DNA from: Pseudevernia furfuracea
Taxonomy: Eukaryota; Ascomycota; Lecanoromycetes; Lecanorales; Parmeliaceae
DNA length: 64,000 nucleotides
Assembly: GCA_022315425.1 (NCBI GenBank)
Contig: JAIUPT010000050.1
Coordinates: 310,001-374,000 of the forward strand
Direction of reading: 5' to 3'
The stretch's first letter is position 1. Each line of letters begins with the position of its first letter. Below the pieces are notes generated by a model. It was given only the letters and a program-made list of their open reading frames with translations. It searched no databases and was not told the origin of the DNA. Made by a program: the position numbers and the translations under genes. Of the stretch, positions 1 through 10,373 are shown piece after piece.

Positions 1-1448
1 CCTCCTCCATCTACTTCCCCTCCGCCTTCACCCCCCTCCCCAGCCACCGTCCCATCCTTCGGCGCACCTCCCTGGCACCCATTCGTCCCCTTAGCCTGGC
101 GCCTCGCCCACACAAGTCTCGCCGCCGCCGCTCTCACGGGATCCTTCCCCCTTGTCTCCCCCTTCGGCTCTTCCTTCGCAACGACCTCTGACGCCACCTT
201 AGCGGGACCCTCCCGCTCCTTCGACGCATTCTCCACCGGGGCCGCAGCAGGCTCTTCGGTCGCCGATCCGACGTCGCGGGCGGTATTGATCCATCCCGGC
301 GGCGTGATTGAGCGGGCGCGCGAGTGCCGCTTTTTGGCAGGTGGCTGGTCGATTATCACCGGTGCTGCGGTGGCATCGTTGGTGTCGTCGTTGTTGTGGT
401 GGTGTCCGCGCGCGCGTTTGGTCGGCTTCTTCCGGGCGATGGCTGCTGTACTGTCGTCGTCGTCCAGGACGCGTGGTTTGCGGATACGCTTGCCGTCGAC
501 GGGTTGCATGGGTTCGTTCATGTCGATGTGGAGCTCGTTGCGGGGTCCGCGGCCCTTGGGTGCTGGCATGTTGATGGGCTTGACGAGGCGGGGTCTGGCT
601 GTTTTGGGGGGGCTGTTCCCCGTGGTTTGGGTCTGGTTGGGGGTAAGCTGCTGGAGAGAGTCGTGATGCTTGCGGTCGTATTCCTCGGGATCTTCGAGTT
701 TGCGGGGGTTGGCTTTGGGGTTTTCGCGGTTATAAGGGGATCCTTCCATGCGGCTGATTTTGTTTTGGAGGGCCATGTATTCATTTTGCCATTTCACCAT
801 CGCTTGCTGAGCATTCAATGTGGCATCGTAGAGGGCATCGTCGGAGAGGGTTTCGTAGTTTGCGAGGGATGAGATGAGTTCTACGGCGTCAGGAGATGGA
901 GAACGAGACGTAGAACGTGACGGAGAAGAGGGGGTGCTGTCGTCTCCGATGGAGAGAGCAGGGGTAACAGCGCGATTATCTGGCGCAATTGACGGGCTAG
1001 CAACCGGTTCGGCAGTCGTGAGAGCAGGATTTTTCGGTTGAGTCTCCGGGTCACTGCATGGGCTAGAAGCCGGTCCAGTCGTTGTGAGGGATAGGGTCTT
1101 CGGACGAGTAATGGCTTCAGGAGACGGACCTGCAGCCTGTCCAATGGTCCCGAGAGAAGGGTTAGCAGCGTCAGGACCTGCCCCAACAGACGGGCTTACA
1201 ACCGCTCTAGTGGTTGCGGTATAGGGCTTGTCGTAAGGATATATAGCTGCATTTGACGGGGAAGCAGCCAGTCTAGTGGTTGCGGTATAGGGACTGTCAT
1301 AAGGAGACATAGATGTGTTCGTGGGGGAAGAAACCGATCGAGTACCACCAAAGCGGCCAACAGGAGCTATTTTAGCCAGATGCTAGATGTCCTTAGATGG
1401 CGTAAAACCGAAACGGTAGGGAGAAAAGAGACGTACATTAGGGCCCAT
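1..1448 (-). CDS. Partial hypothetical nuclear-type protein, C-terminus beyond window edge
   Basis: An open minus-strand frame runs without a stop from about 1382 to base 1. A likely short first exon is 1437..1448 (Met-Gly-Pro-Asn), joined across a 54 bp GT-AG intron (1383..1436); this start is tentative and further 5' exons are possible. The N-terminal third is Ser/Thr/Pro-rich with two near-identical copies of a 22-residue unit containing PYDxPYTATTR. A more ordered stretch follows around 690-860 (SDDALYDATLNAQQAMVKWQ, then a conserved-looking NPRKLEDPEEYDRKHH). After it come Lys/Arg-rich patches (IRKPRVLDDDD, KKPTKRARG, AKKRHSRARS) that look like nuclear localisation signals. Composition suggests a nuclear, chromatin or transcription-related protein, but no named domain is recognised. 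It diverges from mtc1 across about 450 bp. Confidence 0.6.
1201..1330. repeat. Imperfect tandem repeat of about 66 bp inside the partial gene
   Basis: The block containing ctagtggttgcggtataggg occurs at about 1206 and again at about 1273. Both copies keep the reading frame and encode the PYDxPYTATTR unit on the minus strand, so the repeat expands a low-complexity protein region. Confidence 0.7.
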
Positions 1449-1898
1449 GATAGCTTTGAGAGCAATGAAAGCTTGCTGAATAGAGAGAAAAGGAGAACTG
1501 CTTGCAGAAATAACAGGTACCAGACCTCGTAGATGATGCAATAGTACGAGAGACAGTCAATGTAAGTGAGGAATTGGATCGCAGAAGATGTATGCAACAG
1601 CAATATAACTCTGTAGATGTTGTAGAAAGAGGAAGATGAAAGAGATTCTAACACCTACTTATACCACATCTAGAGGCGAATGGCTGGTTGATTCGCCAGG
1701 AGCGAGGAACAATAGCCATCTTTGCAAGATAATCTGCTCTGTCAATAGACATTGTAGTGTTGTCCAATTCACTACAGTAAAAGAGGAACGCTAGCCAAGA
1801 ACCCTTGCCAAATTCCGACCAACCAACAGCCAGCATCCTCCACTTCACTTCATTTCATTTCACTCCCACGCATTGCACGAATTTGGAAGCCTACAATC

Positions 1899-3459
1899 AT
1901 GTCGAAGAAAGAGAAACTGACGGATGAAGAGCTTTTCGCTCAGTTCGAGGGTTTGGAGGGCGATAGCACTGCAGTTCAAGCCCCAAAACCAAAAATAGGC
2001 GGCCAACAATCAGATGCAGACCTTCTCGAAGAGCTTGGCATTCTGGAGAGACCAAAGCCCAGCAGTCGCCCACATACTCCTCGGCCGCAGAGTACATCAA
2101 CAACGTCGGTAACAAGATCGTCTCCCAAGCTTACTCGAGCAGCTACGCCCACCTCTACCGACGGGGCGCGGTCCAGTGAGGAGAAAGCAGCTTTACGAAA
2201 GTCGGGCGACAGTACGCGATCCTTCCATAACAGCTTCACGCCAGCGAGCAGTGGGGAAGGGGATGCCGAACCCGAGAAGTCTGCCTCTTTCGTGCCAGAA
2301 GCAGTGCAGGCGCAGAGCTCGGGTGGAGGATGGTGGGGAAGCGTGTTTTCTACGGCGAGCGCTGCTGTGAAGCAGGCTGAAGCTCTGGCAAAAGAGATTA
2401 GGCAAAACGAGGAGGCTCAGCGGTGGGCAGAGCAGGTCAAGGGCAATGTGGGTGCTTTACGCGGTCTAGGTTCGCTCTTCAATTGTTCCTCTACCCATTG
2501 ATCTGATATTAACATAAATTTCAGGCGGCGAACTTCGCTCTCGCGCCCTCCCAACGTTCTCCAACATCTTACACACCCTAGCCCCACCCATCTCCTCACA
2601 TGAGCGCCTACAAATCCATATCACCCACGACATTGTTGGCTACCCCTCTCTCGACCCCCTAATCTACTCCATCTTCTCCCGCGTCATGGCACAAGTTGAG
2701 GGCGGCGATCTCATGGTCATCCAGCGCGGGCAAGAATCTACTCAGAGGCGCGGCGAGGATGCTGGTTTCACAGGCTCAAGCAGCAGTGGCTGGAGTGATG
2801 GGCCCTGGTGGAGGCAAGCGACCGAAGCTAGGAACTTGGGTGCAGTCAAAGGGCTTGTAGAGGGAACCAAGCTCTCGAAAGTCAGCGCGGAGTCTTATGC
2901 AACCGACTATTTTGCACCACGCGGTGGGCTAGAGGAAGCCGCCAAACAAGCTACAGAGGTCCTGAGTAAAAGCAACCCAGTCCGCAGCAGCGATATTTTC
3001 CTTGCCATCCAAGCGATCAGCCAGACCTCGCCCAAAGAACTTTTTGGCGGTTCAACGACGCAGCCAAACAGCGACGAAGGCGTTATCGAACCTGAACAAG
3101 ATGATGAGTTAATCTCCTTCGCTATCTACCTCCATGATCCTATCCACGGCATCACATTCAACACCGTAACACAGGCACTGCCACAGAAATGGACCGAGTG
3201 GCTTGACGCATCTGCAACTTCCGAATCGGCGGAGTCAGGCTTGCCCGACGAGATTGCGGAGATTGTGAATACAGGCGGTGTGGATCCGAGAGAGTGGGTT
3301 GCCGAGTGGGTCGAAGAAGTGCTCTCACTGGGCGTAGGCGTTGTTGCGCAGAGGTACGTCGCTAGGAGGATGGGTGTCGGTCTGGGAGGTATTGGAAGGG
3401 GGAAGGCGAGGCAGGAGGCGCTGGAGTCGGGTGGTGGGGAGGCCGCGAGGGCTGTTTAA
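1899..3459 (+). CDS. mtc1: Maintenance of telomere capping protein 1 (Mtc1)
   Basis: Two exons, 1899..2469 and 2525..3459, are joined by a 55 bp intron (donor GTTCGC, acceptor TTTCAG); a donor a few bases upstream at 2464 would also keep the frame. The protein starts MSKKEKLTDEELFAQFEGLE and has a disordered Ser/Thr/Pro linker. Next comes the WWGSVFSTASAAVKQAEALA segment, then the conserved core (RSRALPTFSNILHTLAPPIS, HERLQIHITHD, YPSLDPLIYSIFSRVMAQVE). The C-terminal part contains FAIYLHDPIHGITF. This order matches the fungal Mtc1 family. In yeast Mtc1 is a cytoplasmic protein tied genetically to telomere capping and reported at COPI vesicles. The length (about 501 aa) is normal and no lesion is seen. 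Confidence 0.92.
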
Positions 3460-3697
3460 TTGCACAAACAGACTTTCGATTGAGACTGGAAGTCTTGTGG
3501 GCGTTCGGTGCTTTGGCGATATCCATGCGCGGAGCAGCAAATGCGTCCTTATCGCTCGCTCTTGTACTTCTAGGCTGGCCGGCGCATCCCATCCCTCTCG
3601 CAGGTTTCTCGAGATAGGTAATCCCAAGCCAAACTCCATCGCTGAGCATATCTACCTTACGCCTCTGCCACTCTAGCAAACACCATCTCCTCAACAA

Positions 3698-4083
3698 CTA
3701 CTTCCCATCCTTCCCCTTCCCACCCTCCTTCCCCTCCCCACCTCCACCCATCTTACTCTTCTTCCCACCCCCCAACATCTCCAAATGCCCCGCCTTCTCC
3801 GCCAACGCCCTCTCCGTCTTCCCCGTCAGCCCAGCCGTATATTTCTACTCATTCGCAGCCACCGTCAGCAGCAGCCCCGTATCACTTGCGCCAAAACCGT
3901 AAGAGGATATGACAGAGAATGCGTGCAACCGACCTTGGTGATTTTCTTCTGCTGCACCAGATTCTTCTTCTTCGGCGCGATGGTCCGTTGGCCTTTTTTT
4001 GGGCCTAGGGCTGAGAGTTTGCGTGAGGACGATGAGGAGGAGGAGGGAGTGGGTTTGCGGCTCTTGACGACGCCTTGGGCCAT
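3698..4083 (-). CDS. UPF0390 / DUF2462 small basic protein
   Basis: Two exons, 3934..4083 and 3698..3844, flank an 89 bp GT-AG intron (3845..3933) and give 98 residues. The start MAQGVVKSRKP is chosen over an upstream in-frame Met because family members begin MAQG. The hallmark LGPKKGQRTIAPKK lies in exon 1. KYTAGLTGKTERALAEKAGH, spanning the start of exon 2, matches the family's second conserved block. The C-terminus is a Gly/Lys-rich low-complexity tail. The family (human L10K/C19orf53-like) is small, very basic and probably nuclear or nucleolar; its function is poorly defined. The gene converges with mtc1, with 238 bp between the stops. Confidence 0.88.
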
Positions 4084-5440
4084 TTTTTGCGGAGCGGTGG
4101 TTTGGGGGATTGGGTCTGGAGAAAGGGACGGTGGTGGAGAAAGTGATTGAAAAGTTTGGGGGGGCATTTGCCGCTACGAGTATTAGCGTATGCAGAAATT
4201 GCTGAAATCCTCGGCGCTGAGAACATCTCTCCCCCCATGCAGTCTCTTTGATTAAGTCAACGAGTACAACATATGGATAGAGAAAGTTTTCAGACAATAA
4301 CTATTCCTAACATTGCGATTCGGATACAGTCAGAATACTTAGAAAATATTCAATTTTGATGAAGATACTCTCGATAAGGTCCCAAAATTGAGACTCACAA
4401 TTTAATGGAAACTGCGAAGTCTTATATTTTCTCTACATCTTTACGAATATTGAATTAATCTTTGATATTCTTGCTGCACTAAAATCGCAGTATCTTCTAC
4501 GTATAGATTATATTTTGTTGATTTGACTACAGAGGAAAAAGAAAATTTCAGCGCGAAGGATTCCAGCATTTTCTGCATACATGATACGCCAAGTCAGTAG
4601 CCGATTGACTTGTCGTTGGGGGACCGAGGGACTGTAGAGGAGTTGAATGCTAATCGCCAAAAGTTTTGCTTCAATTCTTCTTGAGCCACAAGCCATTGCG
4701 ATGCAAGACCAGCAGAAAGATTTCACGGATGCTCCGCTACCAGAGTTGGGCTCCCTGCGTCTCATCAAGGACATACGTTTCAATGCAACAAGATCTCACC
4801 TTTCCTACGTCTAAAGGTGAGTTGCGGGATAACTGACAGTTGGGGGGTCTGGCTGGGCGAGCGAGCCAGCAGCCAAGAAAACAGAAATCTGCAGCGAGCT
4901 CACCGGCGACTACATAGACAGCTACGGAGTTGGATGAGCGCAAGATAAGACAGGGTGACCATAGACCCAATCCCCTAGCATCGGAATCAGGTACTACTAC
5001 TATGTAGGCATATTCTCGCATCATGGGTAAACTTTCCCTTCAATTCAACACCCTATCAAGCTAACATAATTTCCCTTTTTGATTAGAGGGTTACTTCAGT
5101 CAGGCGGCAGGCGTCAGGCTGCTACTTGGTTGCCAAGAACAATGTGATCTATAAATGCAAGTTCGCTTTCGTCTCGTCATGTCACCCCTCCATGCAAGGC
5201 TGAGCTCCTGTAAGTTATCAAAAATCGCTCGTCTCGCACAAGCCATGCAGTACACGTGTATGCTGCATACATGTTCTTTAGCAAAAAGGTGTGCCTCGTC
5301 GCTGTAGCCTTAAGTATGCTCGATTCCATTATGTTCTCTTTCTCCCAGCTCTCGAAGTCATAAGTGAATGTTCGCTGCTTTGACATCCAGAAATCGCCTG
5401 CAGTCTTGGAAAGACATGGCTTTACTCCGGTGGCAGCGGT
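4084..5440. other. Gene-poor stretch, partly AT-rich
   Basis: The stretch holds the putative promoter of the UPF0390 gene and an AT-rich part (about 4290-4540). Open frames here are short, mutually overlapping and show no recognisable motif or splice pattern. The last 200 bases may contain the degraded 5' end of the adjacent pseudogene. Confidence 0.5.
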
Positions 5441-5443
5441 TGA

Positions 5444-7299
5444 ATGGTTCCAACGCTCAGTATTACAAGCTTCACACACCCGCAGCTCACACCCGCAATT
5501 ATATGGAAGGGGTCTTCCCTCCACTTCGCCGTGGTAGGACACATTCCTTGGGCGACGGGGAGAGACTTATTCACGTACGGGACATATCTTCTACAGCCTC
5601 GCCCAGCCGCAAACTGCCTCTTCCACCACTTGGCAAGCCGACTATGAAAAAACTCTCCATATCTTGGACGTTTTGGCTGCAGGGCTATCACTCGTATGCG
5701 TAATCCTTGCAGTCATTGCAGTGGCCAGCGAAAGCGTTTCGTGGCGCTTGGGCTTGAAAAACTACCAATTGATCGTGGTGGGCTTCCTGCTCAGCATTAT
5801 GGATTTGAGCCTCGGCAGTGTCGCGCCGACTCTGTTCTTACTTCTCGAAGCAAGATTCGGTTCATCTACGCTCCAGAATTACGACGGCATTATTCGCAAT
5901 CAAGTTTTCAGCTCAAGGCTTAGCCTTGTTTGGCGACTCGTCCTAGGCTTGATGGCGGCATTGCCACTTGGACTTAGTGCTGCATACAAGAATTTTCCTG
6001 GGGGCGAAAGTGCGATGAAAGTGAACGCCGCGACTTACATCGGTAATGCATCCTATTACGGCATGTTCGCTCCACCAGGCCTGCTGTTATTGGGTGGACA
6101 GACTGGTATCTCACTTTCTTTCAACGCAACATTGCCTTTCCTCGTGGCCACGTCGTCACAACATGGTTCCGAGCCATTTCTACTGTTACATGCACATGCC
6201 CATGGTTTCAATGTTCTCTTGCTGAACAACGAGAGCACTGAAATTTTAGATATTCCACAACCGAGCTACGTCTACTGCACAAAGGATGCTTGCTAGCAGA
6301 GAATCATTGGACATCACTGCACCTGTCAGCGCCACCGTTGTATCCTTCAACCATTCGAAGACGAACGACTCGGGTTTTGAAGCTTTTTGTGAGTCCGCTG
6401 TAGAGAGCTCGGGTGCATATACATATCAGTTCATGATGAATGACCGGTCTATTGAGCTACTCGATTATCCTTCACCTAGAGACCAGTCATTACAGTACAT
6501 TGGCATTACCCCCGACCCAGGCTTAGACTATCCACTACCGTGCTCAAACTTTCCCCAATACGCCAAACCCTACGACATCAATAGGCAGCTCTGCGAAGAC
6601 ATCTGGTCAATCACACGAGGTAGTATTCAGCTAGTTAATGGCTCCTGCAACGGTACTATTCTACTGCCGGAGCAGCAGCTGGTCACCACTAACAACACGC
6701 TATTCCTTGGCATCTGATACATGTCGCCTCTCGTCGAGTTTTCTAAGCCCATTCGCGACTACCAGAAATGAGGCCACATGGATTGACCCGTACATGGCGA
6801 CGGTATGGCGGCTATGCTGTGGTCGAGAGCAACAGTCACAGACAGTGCTGCTAACCTGGCTGACTCTCACGCCGTGGAGAAAGGGGCATATCTCACCTTG
6901 CAGAAATGGGGAAATCTCACATACGAGGAAGCTGGACTCATCTACCCGGTTCATGACACTGTCGCATATTTTCGAATAACGTTGCGGAAGTCAGGTGTGC
7001 TCTATTGCGTCTTTGCAATACAGCCTCTATTGATAGTCGTCATACTTGGACGAACTTTGGTATTCCACTCGACGTCGTTGGACAATGGTTCTAGTCTGAC
7101 ATCGATTATGTCCGGTATCGGTCGGGGAAGTCTTGATCTTTTAGCTGGAGCAACGCTCTCAGGAGAGCTTTCGAGGAGTGTCAAGCTAGTCATGCATCCC
7201 ATCCAGGACAATCACGAAGGCGTGATAAAGTATCATGCGGCTCCTTCAACAGCGCCCATGAAAAATGGGAGAATGAGCTCAAAAATCATCTACCACTAG
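5444..7299 (+). pseudogene. Decayed fungal polytopic membrane protein
   Basis: Conserved-looking protein sequence continues across all three plus frames. Frame 2 carries VVGHIPWATGRDLFTYGTY (about 5530-5590). Frame 3 carries WQADYEKTLHILDVLAAGLS and the hydrophobic stretch up to 6250 (LKNYQLIVVGFLLSI, SSVAP-like SVAPTLFLLLEARFGSS, LQNYDGIIRNQ). Frame 1 continues from about 6277 (LASRESLDITAPVSATV) to 6714, hits TGA (6715-6717), and resumes from about 6805 to TAG near 7299 after a short frame-2 island (WIDPYMATV). That makes at least four frameshifts and one nonsense codon. Several transmembrane segments and N-glycosylation sequons suggest a plasma-membrane or vacuolar protein of an uncharacterised fungal family. 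The lesions argue for a pseudogene rather than missed introns, because residues on either side of each shift are contiguous. Confidence 0.75.
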
Positions 7300-8087
7300 C
7301 CTTGTGATAGCCTTGTAACAGAAAGCCATTGACACTCTCATCATCTCCGCCTTCTGTTAAGACAACGAGAGTGTGGATGGTTTGCCTCTTGCTTTCATCT
7401 GAAGTATCTGAAGTGACGTGCTTATGACAGAAGAAAGGATCAGCGTAAATGGTTTGAAATATTTCGAGGGTAAAAGTAAATGAAGAGAGAGAATTGCAGC
7501 AGGAATTCAGAGTAGTAAGGAAGACAAGAAGAAACAAGCTTTGGGGAGTGACATCAATGATTATATTTCCTATTATCATCGCTATTCTATAGGAACACTA
7601 CACTTGCAAAGTAAATCTGGAACAGCTTTACGCTTGAATCTCAACCAGGTCGTCAGGTTGGGGAGTAACGGACCGCCCACCTGGACGGTAAAAGAGACAA
7701 GTAATGGTTTCTAATAAGAATAGCAATCAGGCAGCAGTTCACCCGGGATCACCCAGTGGTTTGAGATATTGAACGACAGAGAAATTGAGTCTTCCTCCTC
7801 ATTGTCGCGCCAAGTCAATCAACATTCTAATCTAGCATGTATGTCGAATCCTTTATACATTTAATTTCTTTCCGTTCGTGTATCGGGCCGTATTTTGAGC
7901 TCCACCTCAACCCTGACAATAATCCATCGACGTCGTTGGGAACTCCCCTTCTCCATGTCCATGTACAAATAAAATCTCATGTCAACACCACACCCTTCAA
8001 ATGATCCTTCTCCTCCCATGATATTACATAAAAATCATACCAGTCGTCAACAGGAGCACTTCCCTGCCTCCTTCCCTCACATCCCCC
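7300..8087. other. Intergenic, nothing recognised
   Basis: No coding signal with family resemblance is visible on either strand. From about 8000 the sequence becomes pyrimidine-rich on the plus strand, which is the low-complexity 3' part of the minus-strand gene that follows. Confidence 0.5.
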
Positions 8088-8543
8088 TCACAACTTCTCC
8101 CCCTTCTCCTCCCCCTTCCCCACCAACTTCTTCAAAAAGCTCCTCTTCCCCCCCACCTTCTTCTCCTTCCCCCCAACCTCATCCTTCCACACCCTCCTCT
8201 CCCCCTCCCCCTTGTAACTCGAATACATGCTCGCGTTCTCGTCGAAGCCAATCGCCTCCAACCCCCTCGCGCTATGCTTCAGCTGCGGCGGCCTAGCACT
8301 CTCGTCAGCCTGGTGCGGCAAAATCCCCGACGCTTTGAGGTTGTTGACGAGGAGTTGGGACCGCAGACGGTGGGGGGTGATTGCGTACGTCTTGTCCAGC
8401 GGGTCACGCATCTCGCGGTTGTTCGGGAGCAGTTTTTGGGAATCGTGGTGGGAGGAGGTGGAGGGGGCGATGCGGGAGCCGTCCGTGTTGAAGGCGCGGG
8501 GGGTGGCGGTGTCGGGTGTGTAGACGGAGGCGCAGACGGACAT
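8088..8543 (-). CDS. Hypothetical 151-residue protein, Lys-rich C-terminus
   Basis: A single uninterrupted minus-strand frame starts MSVCASVYTPDTATPRAFNT. A middle part containing DPLDKTYAITPHRLRSQLLV and LKHSARGLEAIGFDENASMY reads like real protein with an amphipathic helix. The C-terminus is strongly basic (KKVGGKRSFLKKLVGKGEEK) and ends GEKL. No signal peptide or membrane segment is seen. The basic, hydrophobic-spaced tail could bind membranes or nucleic acid. The family is not recognised. Support comes from composition and uninterrupted length in a GC-rich patch, so this may be a small lineage-restricted gene. A pure G run follows on the plus strand just upstream of the start (about 8556-8568). 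Confidence 0.55.
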   Translation of the reverse strand: MSVCASVYTPDTATPRAFNTDGSRIAPSTSSHHDSQKLLPNNREMRDPLDKTYAITPHRLRSQLLVNNLKASGILPHQADESARPPQLKHSARGLEAIGFDENASMYSSYKGEGERRVWKDEVGGKEKKVGGKRSFLKKLVGKGEEKGEKL

Positions 8544-9721
8544 TTTTTTCGGGCGGGGGGGGGGGGGTATTTTGTGAAGAGATAGAAAGAAGAGTTGGGG
8601 TTTACGGACCGATCAGGCGCAACAATCGTTTAGATGGATGGGTAAGTAAGAGAAGAAAAAAATAGTGGAAGATGAGAGCAGGCAGCAAAAGCGCGCGGAG
8701 CAGACATCGTTTCTATTATACCCCAATCCATCTTACAAACGTTTCTTCAAACCCCCATGCAAACCTCGGCACGACTTTTCGAAAACAGAACCATGACGGC
8801 CTTTCGCGCGAAATCATTGGTGTCGCGAATACGCAGCAGATTCCCCCCAAATATGCATATCGCGGCTCTGAGATCGTGTGACGATTGGTGTCGCCAATAT
8901 CGTACTTTCGTACCAGCACTTGCGGGTAAGTGAAAAACTTCCTATGCGCGCCGTGCCTGCCTCGGCTCCATATACCCGCACAATGGAATCACTTCTGATT
9001 CGATATGAGGGTATCTTATCTTCATTGACGTTGCCAACAAGGGTAGCATACCCCGGAAGATATTGTGATTGATGAGACGGGATCTGCGTGGAGAATTTTG
9101 CGCAGCTCTAACTCTTCGCGCCTGGTGCGTGGTGAAACCTTGTATCTTTTTCGGAATCACTGGACGAATTAGATCTTGGTGATGTGTCATTTCTGCGTAT
9201 GTACATACTGTGTATCTTTGAGACATTTCGCTGCACTTCGTAGTAGTGTATGCAGACTCGGTGTGCACAGTCTCAGAGAAGCCCGCGCCAATCGAATGGA
9301 AGCGCACTAGACCTTCAAAGTCTCCTTCAGTCTTCTCACGTCCAGTCTCAACTCCCTTCAAGGCCTTTTCGGAACGCCTCAGAAGCATAGTTTGGACTGT
9401 ATCCGTAAAGTCAGCTGTGAAGTACAACCCTATTGAATGCGAGACTGTTCGTCAAGATTCGAGAACCTCAAGCAGAGAACCGCGAAGGTGAGATCTGCAA
9501 ATTACACGATGTCTTACATAATAGACGCACGCTCAAGGTCCGTGAAAAAACAATATGGCACACTTCATGACGTTGTAAAAGATGAAGATATCCGTCATTT
9601 TTGTCAGTATTCGGATTGATTTTGGGCCAATGAAGTCGCTGCGCTGTTGAGATGTCTCGGCTGTGGAGAAAAAGCGTTTGATCGGCGCAAAACGTGGGGG
9701 TTGTTTACCTGCGTCCGCAGC
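8544..9721. other. Intergenic with weak open frames only
   Basis: Open frames on both strands overlap (for example minus 8942..9427 and plus 9246..9491). Neither shows a motif, splice pattern or compositional advantage over the other, so none is called a gene. Confidence 0.4.
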
Positions 9722-9739
9722 TTCTAGCCTAGCACCACG

Positions 9740-9961
9740 TCAGAACAGGGGATTGCGTTGAACCCCGCCAATTGGATCCTTTCGATGCGGTAGGTATATG
9801 TACCCATTGGGCAATAGGTCAGACATTCGATACTTTTCCGGGGGCTTGCGATCTTGACGTTGGCCGTCTCTTCTACTAAAGCGGTAAATGCCGTTGGAAA
9901 TGACCATGGTCTCGTCACAATACTTGATGTAACTCTCATCAAAGACTTTTAGGCGGAGCAT
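9740..9961 (-). CDS. Short unknown reading frame, possible exon or gene fragment
   Basis: Seventy-three residues begin MLRLKVFDESYIKYCDE and continue through ETMVISNGIYRF to LLPNGYIYLPHRKDPIGG. The even composition and the alternating hydrophobic pattern look protein-like. It lies 83 bp downstream of the minus-strand frame at 10045..10341, and both may belong to one locus. No intron joining them in phase could be found: a GTAAAA donor and TATATAG acceptor exist but shift the frame. Family not recognised. Confidence 0.35.
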   Translation of the reverse strand: MLRLKVFDESYIKYCDETMVISNGIYRFSRRDGQRQDRKPPEKYRMSDLLPNGYIYLPHRKDPIGGVQRNPLF

Positions 9962-10044
9962 CGGCTATATAGAGAACAGCCCTTCCCTCAAATAATCATA
10001 GCTTTTCGGTCTTTCACTTCCTATTTCGTAGATGAAGAGTTCTG

Positions 10045-10341
10045 TCAGTGTTTTTTACTCCAGTCCTTGCCCTCTGCCCAAGTATAAAGCCCTTGATGCA
10101 CCCAAGTCAAAATCTCTGCAGCACACCCCGCTGACTTAATGCACACGTCGAGGTTCTGCCAGCCAGTCTTCACAATGCGGACCCGAGCACTCTCCCAATC
10201 GGCGCGATCTGCTACTATGAACGTAGCAGAATCAACCCCTTCCCTCGAGGCAACGCTTTCGTGCAACCTTGCGAAAGCTGACAAATCGGTTTCTCGGTCT
10301 TTTGGCCAACGCCCCCGATGGTCGACCAAACCAACTACCAA
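10045..10341 (-). CDS. Short unknown reading frame, possible intact small gene
   Basis: Ninety-eight residues start MVVGLVDHRGRWPKDRETD. The core includes GVDSATFIVADRADWES, VRIVKTGWQNLDVCIKS and AAEILTWVHQGLYTW, alternating beta-like and helical segments that resemble a folded cytosolic domain. No family name can be given. The ATG sits directly beside an 11 bp inverted repeat (10340..10373). It may be a complete small gene, or the first half of a broken locus continued at 9740..9961. Confidence 0.42.
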   Translation of the reverse strand: MVVGLVDHRGRWPKDRETDLSAFARLHESVASREGVDSATFIVADRADWESARVRIVKTGWQNLDVCIKSAGCAAEILTWVHQGLYTWAEGKDWSKKH

Positions 10342-10373
10342 CTAATAGTCGTTACTGGTCCAGACTATTAGTT
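10340..10373. repeat. Perfect 11 bp inverted repeat (hairpin)
   Basis: The arm aactaatagtc (10340-10350) pairs with gactattagtt (10363-10373) around a 12 nt spacer. It abuts the start codon of the minus-strand frame at 10341, so it could be a regulatory hairpin or a footprint of a small inverted-repeat element. Confidence 0.6.

Noticed and set aside
1367..1654. Minus-strand 95-codon frame as 5' exon of the partial gene
   Set aside because: It stays in a frame that cannot be joined to the downstream exon in phase and has low-complexity hydrophobic sequence.
8942..9427. Minus-strand 161-codon frame
   Set aside because: No motif, no splice support, and an equally good plus frame overlaps it.
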